Source of the DNA: Synaphobranchus kaupii
Taxonomy: Eukaryota; Chordata; Actinopteri; Anguilliformes; Synaphobranchidae
Reading direction: 5' to 3'
NCBI GenBank assembly: GCA_029718625.1
Contig: CM056381.1
Location: 50,357,207-50,421,206 of the forward strand
DNA length: 64,000 nucleotides
The position numbers were made by a program, and so were the translations under genes. Of the stretch, positions 1-12,266 are shown piece after piece. Each line of letters starts with the position of its first letter. Position 1 is the first letter of the stretch. The notes beneath the pieces are model-generated. The model was not told where the DNA came from, did no database searches, and saw only the letters and a program-made list of their open reading frames with translations.

Positions 1-1306
1 CTTGTTTATGCTGGTAACAAAATTTCCGTTGCTATTAGTGAGGGACACATACAAGTTGTTTGTCAGAAAATATGACCTCTCTAGCTCTATTGACTTGAGT
101 AAACCGGATGAATGTAAAAAGTTAATCTTTCGACCCGGTTCTCCCCTAGTCCAGCTGTCTCTCGTGTTGTGTTTGTTAATTTGAATGTGTTTTGTTGTGT
201 CAGGCTTTTGTCTTTAGTTTTTTTCATGTGCTGTGTGTCTGTTGTGGGACGGGGAAGCGGGCTGGAGATTTTTCGTGGCACTCCTGTTGCTCGTTTTTAT
301 AATATTGACGAATTGTCTAATCTGGATAATTTTGTTTGTGGTCGTCACCATGGAGACGCATTCACATTATGCTCGGAAATGTCCGTTGGATCTGTAGCCA
401 TGGAGTTTACCATCGCTCTTCACCGGAGTTGAAGATGTCGGGACTGATTCGGGACTGCGCGCAATCTTCAAGAGGCAACCAGGGAAGGAGAAGATAATGC
501 AGGGGAGGAGTGAGGCGGCGACTGGGAAGACTGAGCTCAGTTTCAATGGTGAACAGAGACCGCAACACTGCATGTAGCCTATGGAGGAAAGTCGTGGTGG
601 CGCCGAAGCAGAGTTTGTGTGTTGGACTGGTTGATGACATTGGCAGGCTGTTCTCATTCCCAAGGCGTCATAAAGTGACGCTTGGGCAGCAGCCTACGGC
701 GTCATCCTTTGGACGCAGGAGGAGGCCTTTTGCGTCAGCATGTTGATGCACTCGGTCGCAAATTTACGAATCCTACCATGGCGAAGGCTTTGCTCATGAT
801 AACCGACCGTGAGCATGCCCGCACAGTCTTCGCCGTGTGTGCATTGATTTTTGTGAGGTTGTGATTCCCGTACCCCACCCACAACCCCTAAACATAACCT
901 CACAGGAGTTCACGTAACTCGGGCTCATGCCCGAACTGTTAAGATAGTGGGCGAGCCCGACCACTGGAGTTCACGTAACTCTCTACTGGATGAAGAAAAA
1001 AAAGCATAATATTGAAGTGCCACAACCAAATAAAAGTTATGTGGCCACAACCGTCAATATACGACGCAAAAGGCTACGTCAATATACGAAGCAAAAGGCT
1101 ACCTTTGGCATCAGAGAGCGACGCTTGGGCAGAAGCGTCGCTATGTGACGAGTACGGGTGATACCACGTTGACATTGGACATCTCGGGACAGCGGGGGCT
1201 ATTTTAATCATGACGTTTGGCTGTATATATATTGGCATTTTATATGTTTGTTTGTGTGTTGTTGCTGGTGGCTACAACTGAAGTTCCCTTTCAGGAAAAG
1301 AAAAGT
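1..1306. other. Intergenic stretch, no gene recognised
   Basis: Only short open frames without recognisable domains are present. Visible structure is limited to a 16-bp motif (GGAGTTCACGTAACTC) near 905 that recurs near 966, and a 26-bp unit containing TCAATATACGA that occurs twice in tandem around 1051-1100. The sequence looks like old repeat debris, but I cannot name a family. Confidence 0.5.
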
Positions 1307-1329
1307 TATTCTATTCTATTCTATTCTAT
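1307..1329. repeat. (TTCTA)n microsatellite
   Basis: About four copies of a pentanucleotide directly abut the start of the 43-bp minisatellite. Confidence 0.8.
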
Positions 1330-1330
1330 A

Positions 1331-4300
1331 GGAGAAAGCCATAGCAGTGGTAATGCAGTAGTGTTGTAGCATAGGAGAAAGCCATAGCAGTGGTAATGCA
1401 GTAGTGTTGTAGCATAGGGGAAAGCCATAGCAGTGGTAATGCAGTAGTGTTGTAGCATAGGAGAAAGCCATAGCAGTGGTAATGCAGTAGTGTTGTAGCA
1501 TAGGAGAAAGCCATAGCAGTGGTAATGCAGTAGTGTTGTAACATAGGAGAAAGCCATAGCAGTGGTAATGCAGTAGTGTTGTAACATAGGAGAAAGCCAT
1601 AGCAGTGATAATGCAGTAGTGTTGTAACATAGGAGAAAGCCATAGCAGTGGTAATGCAGTAGTGTTGTAACATAGGAGAAAGCCATAGCAGTGGTAATGC
1701 AGTAGTGTTGTAACATAGGAGAAAGCCATAGCAGTGATAATGCAGTAGTGTTGTAGCATAGGGGAAAGCCATAGCAGTGGTAATGCAGTAGTGTTGTAAC
1801 ATAGGAGAAAGCCATAGCAGTGGTAATGCAGTAGTGTTGTAGCATAGGGGAAAGCCATAGCAGTGGTAATGCAGTAGTGTTGTAACATAGGAGAAAGCCA
1901 TAGCAGTGGTAATGCAGTAGTGTTGTAACATAGGAGAAAGCCATAGCAGTGATAATGCAGTAGTGTTGTAGCATAGGGGAAAGCCATAGCAGTGGTAATG
2001 CAGTAGTGTTGTAACATAGGAGAAAGCCATAGCAGTGGTAATGCAGTAGTGTTGTAACATAGGGGAAAGCCATAGCAGTGGTAATGCAGTAGTGTTGTAA
2101 CATAGGAGAAAGCCATAGCAGTGGTAATGCAGTAGTGTTGTAGCATAGGAGAAAGCCATAGCAGTGGTAATGCAGTAGTGTTGTAACATAGGAGAAAGCC
2201 ATAGCAGTGGTAATGCAGTAGTGTTGTAACATAGGAGAAAGCCATAGCAGTGGTAATGCAGTAGTGTTGTAGCATAGGGGAAAGCCATAGCAGTGGTAAT
2301 GCAGTAGTGTTGTAACATAGGAGAAAGCCATAGCAGTGGTAATGCAGTAGTGTTGTAGCATAGGGGAAAGCCATAGCAGTGGTAATGCAGTAGTGTTGTA
2401 GCATAGGGGAAAGCCATAGCAGTGGTAATGCAGTAGTGTTGTAACATAGGAGAAAGCCATAGCAGTGGTAATGCAGTAGTGTTGTAGCATAGGGGAAAGC
2501 CATAGCAGTGGTAATGCAGTAGTGTTGTAACATAGGAGAAAGCCATAGCAGTGGTAATGCAGTAGTGTTGTAACATAGGAGAAAGCCATAGCAGTGGTAA
2601 TGCAGTAGTGTTGTAACATAGGAGAAAGCCATAGCAGTGGTAATGCAGTAGTGTTGTAACATAGGAGAAAGCCATAGCAGTGGTAATGCAGTAGTGTTGT
2701 AGCATAGGAGAAAGCCATAGCAGTGGTAATGCAGTAGTGTTGTAACATAGGAGAAAGCCATAGCAGTGATAATGCAGTAGTGTTGTAGCATAGGAGAAAG
2801 CCATAGCAGTGGTAATGCAGTAGTGTTGTAACATAGGGGAAAGTCATAGCAGTGGTAATGCAGTTGTGTTGTAGCATAGGAGAAAGCCATAGCAGTGGTA
2901 ATGCAGTAGTGTTGTAACATAGGAGAAAGCCATAGCAGTGGTAATGCAGTAGTGTTGTAACATAGGAGAAAGCCATAGCAGTGGTAATGCAGTAGTGTTG
3001 TAACATAGGAGAAAGCCATAGCAGTGGTAATGCAGTAGTGTTGTAACATAGGAGAAAGCCATAGCAGTGGTAATGCAGTAGTGTTGTAACATAGGAGAAA
3101 GCCATAGCAGTGGTAATGCAGTTGTGTTGTAGCATAGGAGAAAGCCATAGCAGTGGTAATGCAGTAGTGTTGTAGCATAGGAGAAAGCCATAGCAGTGGT
3201 AATGCAGTAGTGTTGTAACATAGGAGAAAGCCATAGCAGTGGTAATGCAGTAGTGTTGTAACATAGGAGAAAGCCATAGCAGTGGTAATGCAGTAGTGTT
3301 GTAACATAGGAGAAAGCCATAGCAGTGATAATGCAGTAGTGTTGTAACATAGGGGAAAGCCATAGCAGTGGTAATGCAGTAGTGTTGCAGCATAGGAGAA
3401 AGCCATAGCAGTGGTAATGCAGTAGTGTTGTAGCATAGGAGAAAGCCATAGCAGTGGTAATGCAGTAGTGTTGTAGCATAGGAGAAAGCCATAGCAGTGG
3501 TAATGCAGTAGTGTTGTAACATAGGAGAAAGCCATAGCAGTGATAATGCAGTAGTGTTGCAGCATAGGAGAAAGCCATAGCAGTGGTAATGCAGTAGTGT
3601 TGTAGCATAGGGGAAAGCCATAGCAGTGGTAATGCAGTAGTGTTGTAGCATAGGAGAAAGCCATAGCAGTGATAATGCAGTAGTGTTGTAGCATAGGGGA
3701 AAGCCATAGCAGTGGTAATGCAGTAGTGTTGTAACATAGGAGAAAGCCATAGCAGTGGTAATGCAGTAGTGTTGTAGCATAGGGGAAAGCCATAGCAGTG
3801 GTAATGCAGTAGTGTTGTAACATAGGAGAAAGCCATAGCAGTGGTAATGCAGTAGTGTTGTAACATAGGAGAAAGCCATAGCAGTGATAATGCAGTAGTG
3901 TTGTAGCATAGGGGAAAGCCATAGCAGTGGTAATGCAGTAGTGTTGTAACATAGGAGAAAGCCATAGCAGTGGTAATGCAGTAGTGTTGTAACATAGGGG
4001 AAAGCCATAGCAGTGGTAATGCAGTAGTGTTGTAACATAGGAGAAAGCCATAGCAGTGGTAATGCAGTAGTGTTGTAGCATAGGAGAAAGCCATAGCAGT
4101 GGTAATGCAGTAGTGTTGTAACATAGGAGAAAGCCATAGCAGTGGTAATGCAGTAGTGTTGTAACATAGGAGAAAGCCATAGCAGTGGTAATGCAGTAGT
4201 GTTGTAGCATAGGGGAAAGCCATAGCAGTGGTAATGCAGTAGTGTTGTAACATAGGAGAAAGCCATAGCAGTGGTAATGCAGTAGTGTTGTAGCATAGGG

Positions 4301-6648
4301 GAAAGCCATAGCAGTGGTAATGCAGTAGTGTTGTAGCATAGGGGAAAGCCATAGCAGTGGTAATGCAGTAGTGTTGTAACATAGGAGAAAGCCATAGCAG
4401 TGGTAATGCAGTAGTGTTGTAGCATAGGGGAAAGCCATAGCAGTGGTAATGCAGTAGTGTTGTAACATAGGAGAAAGCCATAGCAGTGGTAATGCAGTAG
4501 TGTTGTAACATAGGAGAAAGCCATAGCAGTGGTAATGCAGTAGTGTTGTAACATAGGAGAAAGCCATAGCAGTGGTAATGCAGTAGTGTTGTAACATAGG
4601 AGAAAGCCATAGCAGTGGTAATGCAGTAGTGTTGTAGCATAGGAGAAAGCCATAGCAGTGGTAATGCAGTAGTGTTGTAACATAGGAGAAAGCCATAGCA
4701 GTGATAATGCAGTAGTGTTGTAGCATAGGAGAAAGCCATAGCAGTGGTAATGCAGTAGTGTTGTAACATAGGGGAAAGTCATAGCAGTGGTAATGCAGTT
4801 GTGTTGTAGCATAGGAGAAAGCCATAGCAGTGGTAATGCAGTAGTGTTGTAACATAGGAGAAAGCCATAGCAGTGGTAATGCAGTAGTGTTGTAACATAG
4901 GAGAAAGCCATAGCAGTGGTAATGCAGTAGTGTTGTAACATAGGAGAAAGCCATAGCAGTGGTAATGCAGTAGTGTTGTAACATAGGAGAAAGCCATAGC
5001 AGTGGTAATGCAGTAGTGTTGTAACATAGGAGAAAGCCATAGCAGTGGTAATGCAGTTGTGTTGTAGCATAGGAGAAAGCCATAGCAGTGGTAATGCAGT
5101 AGTGTTGTAGCATAGGAGAAAGCCATAGCAGTGGTAATGCAGTAGTGTTGTAACATAGGAGAAAGCCATAGCAGTGGTAATGCAGTAGTGTTGTAACATA
5201 GGAGAAAGCCATAGCAGTGGTAATGCAGTAGTGTTGTAACATAGGAGAAAGCCATAGCAGTGATAATGCAGTAGTGTTGTAACATAGGGGAAAGCCATAG
5301 CAGTGGTAATGCAGTAGTGTTGCAGCATAGGAGAAAGCCATAGCAGTGGTAATGCAGTAGTGTTGTAGCATAGGAGAAAGCCATAGCAGTGGTAATGCAG
5401 TAGTGTTGTAGCATAGGAGAAAGCCATAGCAGTGGTAATGCAGTAGTGTTGTAACATAGGAGAAAGCCATAGCAGTGATAATGCAGTAGTGTTGCAGCAT
5501 AGGAGAAAGCCATAGCAGTGGTAATGCAGTAGTGTTGTAGCATAGGGGAAAGCCATAGCAGTGGTAATGCAGTAGTGTTGTAGCATAGGAGAAAGCCATA
5601 GCAGTGGTAATGCAGTAGTGTTGTAACATAGGAGAAAGCCATAGCAGTGATAATGCAGTAGTGTTGCAGCATAGGAGAAAGCCATAGCAGTGGTAATGCA
5701 GTAGTGTTGTAGCATAGGAGAAAGCCATAGCAGTGGTAATGCAGTAGTGTTGTAGCATAGGAGAAAGCCATAGCAGTGGTAATGCAGTAGTGTTGTAGCA
5801 TAGGGGAAAGCCATAGCAGTGGTAATGCAGTAGTGTTGTAGCATAGGAGAAAGCCATAGCAGTGGTAATGCAGTAGTGTTGTAGCATAGGGGAAAGCCAT
5901 AGCAGTGGTAATGCAGTAGTGTTGTAGCATAGGAGAAAGCCATAGCAGTGGTAATGCAGTAGTGTTGTAGCATAGGAGAAAGCCATAGCAGTGGTAATGC
6001 AGTAGTGTTGTAACATAGGGGAAAGCCATAGCAGTGATAATGCAGTAGTGTTGTAACATAGGGGAAAGCCATAGCAGTGGTAATGCAGTAGTGTTGCAGC
6101 ATAGGAGAAAGCCATAGCAGTGGTAATGCAGTAGTGTTGTAGCATAGGAGAAAGCCATAGCAGTGGTAATGCAGTAGTGTTGTAGCATAGGAGAAAGCCA
6201 TAGCAGTGGTAATGCAGTAGTGTTGTAGCATAGGGGAAAGCCATAGCAGTGGTAATGCAGTAGTGTTGTAGCATAGGAGAAAGCCATAGCAGTGGTAATG
6301 CAGTAGTGTTGTAGCATAGGGGAAAGCCATAGCAGTGGTAATGCAGTAGTGTTGTAGCATAGGAGAAAGCCATAGCAGTGGTAATGCAGTAGTGTTGTAG
6401 CATAGGAGAAAGCCATAGCAGTGGTAATGCAGTAGTGTTGTAACATAGGAGAAAGCCATAGCAGTGGTAATGCAGTAGTGTTGTAGCATAGGGGAAAGCC
6501 ATAGCAGTGGTAATGCAGTAGTGTTGTAACATAGGAGAAAGCCATAGCAGTGGTAATGCAGTAGTGTTGTAACATAGGAGAAAGCCATAGCAGTGATAAT
6601 GCAGTAGTGTTGTAACATAGGGGAAAGCCATAGCAGTGGTAATGCAGT
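1331..6648. repeat. 43-bp minisatellite, about 124 copies
   Basis: A 43-bp unit beginning GGAGAAAGCCATAGCAGTGG is repeated head to tail without interruption. Units differ at a few recurring sites: GGAG/GGGG, GTAGCA/GTAACA/GCAGCA, GTGG/GTGA, and rarely AAAGTC or CAGTTG. The array has higher-order structure: a block of 45 units (1935 bp) is present twice (about 1690-3668 and 3668-5600), and a 10-unit (430 bp) block is repeated near the end. Because 43 is not a multiple of three and the unit has no stop on the minus strand, all three minus frames stay open; this is a by-product of homogenised repeats, not evidence of a gene. The array resumes after the solo LTR. Confidence 0.95.
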
Positions 6649-7745
6649 TGTTAGGATCCTGTAATCTGTCTGTTTATTTGTTATTATTTTTCCTGTTTTC
6701 TTTCCCTCGTGATTGTCAGTCCGCGTTCCATGTTTCTGAGATTCCACCCCCTGTCTTTGTCATTGCACTATTCGGGTGATTTTGGGAACATTCAGGTTTC
6801 TTCTGTATTTCGTATATCTCGTTTTCTTCCTTCTGGCTTTATTTATATTTGTATATAATACTAATGTACTAATCATACTAACTGTTAGATTAGATTTAAT
6901 ACTAACCTGCTAACAAACTAACATGTATATAATACCAACCTACTAACATTAGGGTTCTAGAGTTCACTACTAACATTACTAAGTACTAATTCATCTTGAG
7001 TTTCTATCTGCAGCTGTCATTTCCCTCCTCGTTATCCTATCCCTGTATCCATCTGTGATTTTGCATTCTCTGCACATGTGTCCACTTTCATGTTCCTCCC
7101 CTCTGAGCTGTGCACTTGTTTACCTGCTAACTCCAGGCCGTTTGTTATCATTGTGTCTATGTGTATTCCAGTCCGTGTCTTACGTTTCCCCTGTCATTGT
7201 TTTATTGGTCCCTGTTAACCCTCACTGTTCTCACCTGTGAGCAATCTCCCCTCCCTGCTTCTACACACCTGATTCCCATTATGTCTGTCTGCCTCTGTGT
7301 TTATATATACCTTGTCATTTCAGTGTTTCTTCACGAGTTCCTCATTATTGATTTTCTTCTGTGTTTTTGCGAGTGTCCAGAGGTCCTGCCCTGCTTTCTA
7401 TTTCCGAGTTTTTGTTTCCCTAGTTTTTGCCTGTTGTTGTTTTGTTTTGTATTTAGTCTGTTTTGTTCTCTTTTTGTTCCTCTTACGCCTCCCCGGTTTT
7501 GACCCCTGCCTGTGTTCTCGCGACCCTGGTTTTGGATCCTGCTTTTGTACCTTTGCTGTGCCTTCCCGGTTTGACCCCTGCCTGTTCCTTGACCACTCTT
7601 TGGACTGTGCTTTGTACCGTTGCCCTGTCTCCCCGGTTTTTGACCCTGCCTGTTTACCACGGATTGCTGCCTTGCCCTTTATTAAACTTCGGTTTTTGCA
7701 AACTCCTGCCTGCGTTTGAGTCCTTCCCCCCACCAACACCTAACA
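6649..7745 (+). mobile_element. Solo LTR inserted in the minisatellite
   Basis: The element begins TGTTAGG and ends CCTAACA, the TG...CA pattern of retroviral-type LTRs. It is flanked on both sides by the same 5-bp sequence GCAGT (6644-6648 and 7746-7750), which is part of the 43-bp unit, so it inserted into the array. A TATA-like tract lies near 7300 and an ATTAAA poly(A)-type signal near 7680. No internal coding region or second LTR is seen, so it is a solo LTR of about 1.1 kb left by LTR-LTR recombination. The family is not identified. Confidence 0.85.
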
Positions 7746-7795
7746 GCAGTAGTGTTTAAACTTCGAAGAAAGCCATAGTAGTGGTAATGCATTTG
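7746..7795. repeat. Residual unit of the 43-bp minisatellite
   Basis: One diverged copy of the 43-bp unit continues on the far side of the solo LTR (GCAGTAGTG, then AGAAAGCCATAG). Confidence 0.8.
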
Positions 7796-9035
7796 TGCTG
7801 GAATGTAGCAGTAAATTGTATTGTGATTATAATGTCATTTCCCATTCACTACAGTATTGGCTTTTTTTTCTGGGACCTTCAGGAAACAAACAATTTCTGT
7901 CTGTGCGTGTATCCAGACAGGGAGAGAGATAAAACAGTACCCAGGTCTGTTGTCGGATGTGTACCTGCTGGGTTGGACGTGACCTCACAAGCAATGATAT
8001 AGCTGCAAGATTTCCTTGCTGCTTTCCTGCTCAGCTGGTGTCCCCTGTCAACACACACACACACACACACACATTGGCTCCACTCTTGCTGTAATTGCAT
8101 TTGAGGGCATAGAATCCCAAAGTTACTTAATTACGTAAAAAGTTTTCAACAAATACATCCTGAATAGGCTGTTGAACCCTCCATTGGAAATTATTTTCCT
8201 TTAACTTGCTTTTTAAAAACCTATTTTATAGCCACTAACATTAAAGCCCTGCACTTTGCAACCTGAACTCAAGTAACCCACAGCAGGTGTCAAATATAGT
8301 GGAACTATTATAGCAGGAGTTTGCTTTCAGACCACAGCAAGAAATGACACACAGCAGATTATTCAGAGGGTGGTTTCTAGTATTCTGTATCTTTATTTGG
8401 AGCTGGTAGCTGGTACTGTATTTATAGCCTAATTTGTGCAAGAGAGTGAATGGGAATGTCAAGCAATTTATTATTTTCATGTCCTGAGCTTAAATGGACA
8501 GCGGCAGCTTCCCTTTTACAGCTGGTGAACATTTGAAATTTGTTCTACAAGTTCCTGTTCTGTTTTCTTCCAGTCCTGTAATTTGACAAGCTTTCCCCTA
8601 AATTCATTGAGCACAATAACAGACAGTTGTAAGAGCTGGAGCTGAAGTTTAGCACTCCCTGGCCTGGTATTGGGAATGGGAGGCTGTGTGGTGCTCACAC
8701 CTTGGAGTCCACACAGAGGGAGCAGTGACTGGACCAGTGTTCTCTGTGCCGGCCAGATAAAGAGCAGCACTGTATGGCCAACTGCACTGCAAAAACATGC
8801 AGTCTGGATTGCGCAAATAGGTGCTAAAATGTGAAACCCAAAAGTAGAAGGAATATATTTATACTGGAGCAAAATGTACTGTATGTTATTTACCAAAGCA
8901 TATACTTTTACTGGAAAAGCAGCAATAATCAAAAAATAATAAAAATGTTTATATTATATATTCTTATATTGATATATTGGTTCACCTGGTACTTGCTCAA
9001 TATGTGCTAATTTGTTTATTTATTTACAAATACAC
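7796..9035. other. Intergenic, no gene; (CA)n at about 8051-8073
   Basis: No open frame has a recognisable domain. The only distinct feature is a short CA-dinucleotide run of about 22 bp. Confidence 0.5.
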
Positions 9036-10061
9036 ATTAGGTACAGTGCTGGGGAAGGTCGCTGTACCATGTGGTGAACAGACTGGGTAACAACGAAAAA
9101 AGGGTAAATAATTGAAATAATTTTTAACAGAAAATGCTTACCAAAAGCCAAAAAAGGGAAAACAGAGCAAAAACCATAAGCAACAAATGCAGGCCCAACG
9201 CTGAGCACCTGGGCTAAATTAAAATGAGCCACAGCTGGTTCCCCTGCTTGGGTGTAATGGCCGTCCAGTAGAGGTCGGCACCCCAACTCCCTTCCTGGCA
9301 CCCTTACCCGCCTCTGGAACAGGCAACAGTTGGTGGTGGGCCCCGGCAACTCCTTTGATTGGGGCGGCAGGGCAGTGACCTCCACCTGGGTCTGTGGACG
9401 TGGCAGCAGGGCGGCAGTCTTTGGACGGGGCGGCAGGGTGGCGTCCTCTGGGAGCGGCCCGGGGCATGGCGGTGGGGCTGCGGCCTTTGGGGGCGGCCCA
9501 GGACAAGGCGGAAGGGTGGCGGCCTCTGGCAGCACCTCGGGACGGGGCAGCAGGGCGGCAGCGGCATCTGGCAGCGCCTCGGGACAAGGCGCCGGAATGG
9601 CATGCTCTGGTGGCTCATCTGGATCAGGCAACAGGGTGGTTTGCTCCGGTGGTGCATCTGGACCAGGTGGCGGGACAGCCTATGGCATCTCCTCGGGAGA
9701 GTGTGGTGGGGCTGCGGCGCTCTGGCCGTCTGTTCACCAGGGCTCTATGTCGGCATTCTCCACCAATGTGGTACAGTGCTCGGGAAGGTCACTGTACCAC
9801 GTGGTGAACAGACAGGGAAACAACAAAAAAAGGGTAAATAATTGAATTTATTTTAAACAGAAAATGCTTACCATAAACCAAAGGGGAAACAGAGCAAAAA
9901 CCCACACAGCACACAGCGGTCAGTCTTGAAAATTTTAGAAGGCAACAAATAAGGCCCAATGCTGAGCACCTGGGCTAAATTAAAATGGGCTCCCCTGCCT
10001 GGGTGTAATGATGGTGCCGTCCAGTAGAGGGCGGCACCCCAACTCCCTTACTGGTACCACA
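9036..10061 (-). mobile_element. Short non-autonomous LTR retroelement (TRIM-like)
   Basis: Two direct repeats of roughly 270-296 bp (about 9036-9308 and 9766-10061) flank a GC-rich core of about 460 bp. Read on the minus strand, the upstream repeat starts TGTGGTACC and ends GTACCACA, as LTRs do, and is followed two bases later by TGGTGGAGAATGCCG, which could be a tRNA primer-binding site because it begins with TGG. Each LTR carries an AATAAA-type signal. The core encodes only low-complexity proline/alanine-rich peptide (minus frame 9020-9631) with no gag, protease or RT motif, so the element would depend on another for mobility. The downstream LTR is more diverged than the upstream one. Confidence 0.65.
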
Positions 10062-10079
10062 ATATATACAGTATATAAA

Positions 10080-10310
10080 CAGTCAGGTCCATAAATATTT
10101 GGACATTGACAAAGTTATTATTTTAGCTGTCTACCACAGTATATTGGAGTTGAAATTAAATAATGAATATGAGCTCAAGGTGCAGACTTTGAGCTTTATT
10201 TTGAGGGTGAACGGTGTCATAATTACAGCACTTTTTATACATAGTCCCCCACATTTTAGGGGACCAAAAGTAATTGGACAAATGAACATAAAATGAACTT
10301 AAATAAAGTC
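10080..10310 (+). mobile_element. 5' part of a Tc1/mariner-type MITE
   Basis: It begins with CAGTCAGGTCCATAAATATT, a terminus common in fish Tc1-related MITEs, and keeps the associated 'aagtaattggaca' internal segment. The opposite terminal repeat is missing; the copy is cut off where LINE-like sequence starts. Confidence 0.65.
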
Positions 10311-10538
10311 TTCATATTATAGAGCTCAAGGAGAGAGGATGCATTTTCTTTGCTGCTCCTGCTTTGCTTTACTTTCTTTCCATCTGCTTACAGCTGATTC
10401 ATTTTATTGTTTTACTTATTTTATATCTTTTAAATTTATATCTTTTAAATATTGTATTTATTTTTTTATTTTCTGTTTACTTCTTACTTTTATCTTTTTT
10501 TTAAAAAACAACAAAAAAAACAACACACAAACGGGCAA

Positions 10539-10653
10539 AATGAAGCACTGCAAAGATTGCGACAGGCATCTCCAGAGGATTACTGTTCTTGAGACAAAGA
10601 TTAGAATGCAAGAAGGTGGATCTGTAAATGAATTTCCTTCATGGCTAAGCTAA
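10539..10653 (+). pseudogene. LINE ORF1-like fragment
   Basis: A short frame begins MKHCKDCDRHLQRITVLETK and has the Cys-rich start followed by a helical stretch that I associate with ORF1 of this LINE group. It stops after about 37 codons, and no further ORF1 domain is recognisable. The role assignment comes mainly from its position upstream of the endonuclease. Confidence 0.4.
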
Positions 10654-11169
10654 CAGCTAGGCTAATGACATGCAAAACAGTGGGTACCAACACAGGGTTG
10701 CTTCCACTACCAAATGCTAACGTTACGCAACTATCGGCTAGCGCAAAAAGGAGTAACAAAGAGACGCATGGCTGATTTCGGCCTGTATTAAATGGAATGT
10801 GAAGTTTATTGACAACTTGGACCATTTCTGGAAGCAACACCACCTTTTTAGGAAAAACGGATCTCAGCTGAACAGAGCTGGTGAAAAAATTTGTTCTTGA
10901 ACATTGGCCGTGCCCTTAAAGCAGACACAACAACCCAGAACACAGTGTCCTCGATAGCTCACCCGGTGCTATCTAATGCACCTCTCTCTGGTATCAAAAC
11001 AAACACAACAGCCCAGAACACTGTGTCTCTGATAAACACAGACCATGGAATCCGCTGCACCCACCACAGACCGAAAAAGCAAGCTTGAGACACCCACACC
11101 AACTGCATTTGAGAAAACACAGACCAAGGCAAATCCCGCTGACCCAAAAGTCGTTTAATTAAGTGGTTC

Positions 11170-11993
11170 TTAATTAACAATTTTATTACTTCTCACCAAC
11201 TTTATTTTATGTTTTTAAATGAGACATGGTTAGATAAACATGCAGATGCACAAATTATCATTGAAACAGCACCTCCCAACTTCAGTTTTATGGATGTTAG
11301 TAGAGCTGAGGAGAGGGGGTGGAGTAGCTGCCTTATTCAAGAATGTATTTCAATGGAAGCAAATATCATATGGTCATTTCTCATCTTTTGAATATCTTGC
11401 TGCCATATTGAAAGGATCTCCCCAAATTTTATTGTTAACATTATATAGGCCACCTAAATATTGTGTAATTTTTTTTGATGACATTGCCAAACTGCTATCC
11501 ATCATTTCCACAGAATTTGATTGTCTTATAATTGCAGGTGATTTTAATATTCATATGGATAATTCCAACGATAGCACCACTAAAGAACTCTCTACCCTAC
11601 TGAATACTTTTGAACTGTCTCAACATGTGAATGAGCCAACTCATAATCGTGGCCATACTTTAGATTTAGTTATTTCAAAGGGTTTGAATATTTCAAATGT
11701 CACTGTAACTGATGTTGCTTTATCCTGTTAAAAAATGGTTTATCAATGAAAATACTACTGAATTGTTTATGGAGGCCTTTGCTCTTACTCTAACCCCCAC
11801 TTCAACTGCTGTAAATGATCTACTGGATCATTTTAATTCAAAAACTGGTAAGATTATTGATTCTATTGCACCTGTTAGGACTAAATTAATTTCTGGTAAG
11901 CAAAAAGCTCCTTGGAGAAATGCTATGTCGGTAAAAGCCATGAAAAGTGAGTGCCAAAAGGCAGAGCGCAGATGGCGAAAATCAAACCTTTAA
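11170..11993 (+). pseudogene. LINE ORF2 endonuclease remnant
   Basis: Successive frames carry apurinic-type (exonuclease-endonuclease-phosphatase) endonuclease motifs: FLNETWLD near 11210, IIAGDFNIHMD near 11530-11565 and GHTLDLVIS near 11655-11680. The reading frame shifts near 11310 and again near 11730. In an intact LINE this domain nicks the target DNA to prime reverse transcription; this copy cannot be translated through. Confidence 0.8.
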
Positions 11994-12266
11994 ATTCACT
12001 ATGACATATATAAAGAGACACTTCATTTCTACAATTTAGAAATAAGAAATGCCAGAAAATCATTCTTCTCTGAAATCATTAACAACAACGTCAACAACAA
12101 CGCATACATCCTATTTGCTACTGTCAATAGGCTGACAAACCCACCAGCTCCAATACCTCCCAAGCTCCTTTTCGTTAATAAATGCAATGAATTTGCAACC
12201 TTTTTTAACGATAAAATTCAAGGCATTAGACAAGCCATTAACTCTTCCATCTCAAACAATTACATA

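Noticed and set aside
1316..6747. Very long minus-strand open frames (up to about 1800 codons) with a 43-residue repeat
   Set aside because: They are the 43-bp minisatellite read in three frames. The unit has no stop in any minus frame, and the frames carry no domain or splice context.
7055..7760. Overlapping open frames of 60-140 codons near 7.0-7.7 kb
   Set aside because: They lie within the solo LTR and have low-complexity, T/C-rich composition.
9330..9845. Glycine/serine-rich plus-strand frames
   Set aside because: They are the complement of the GC-rich core of the short LTR element and simply reflect its repetitive composition.
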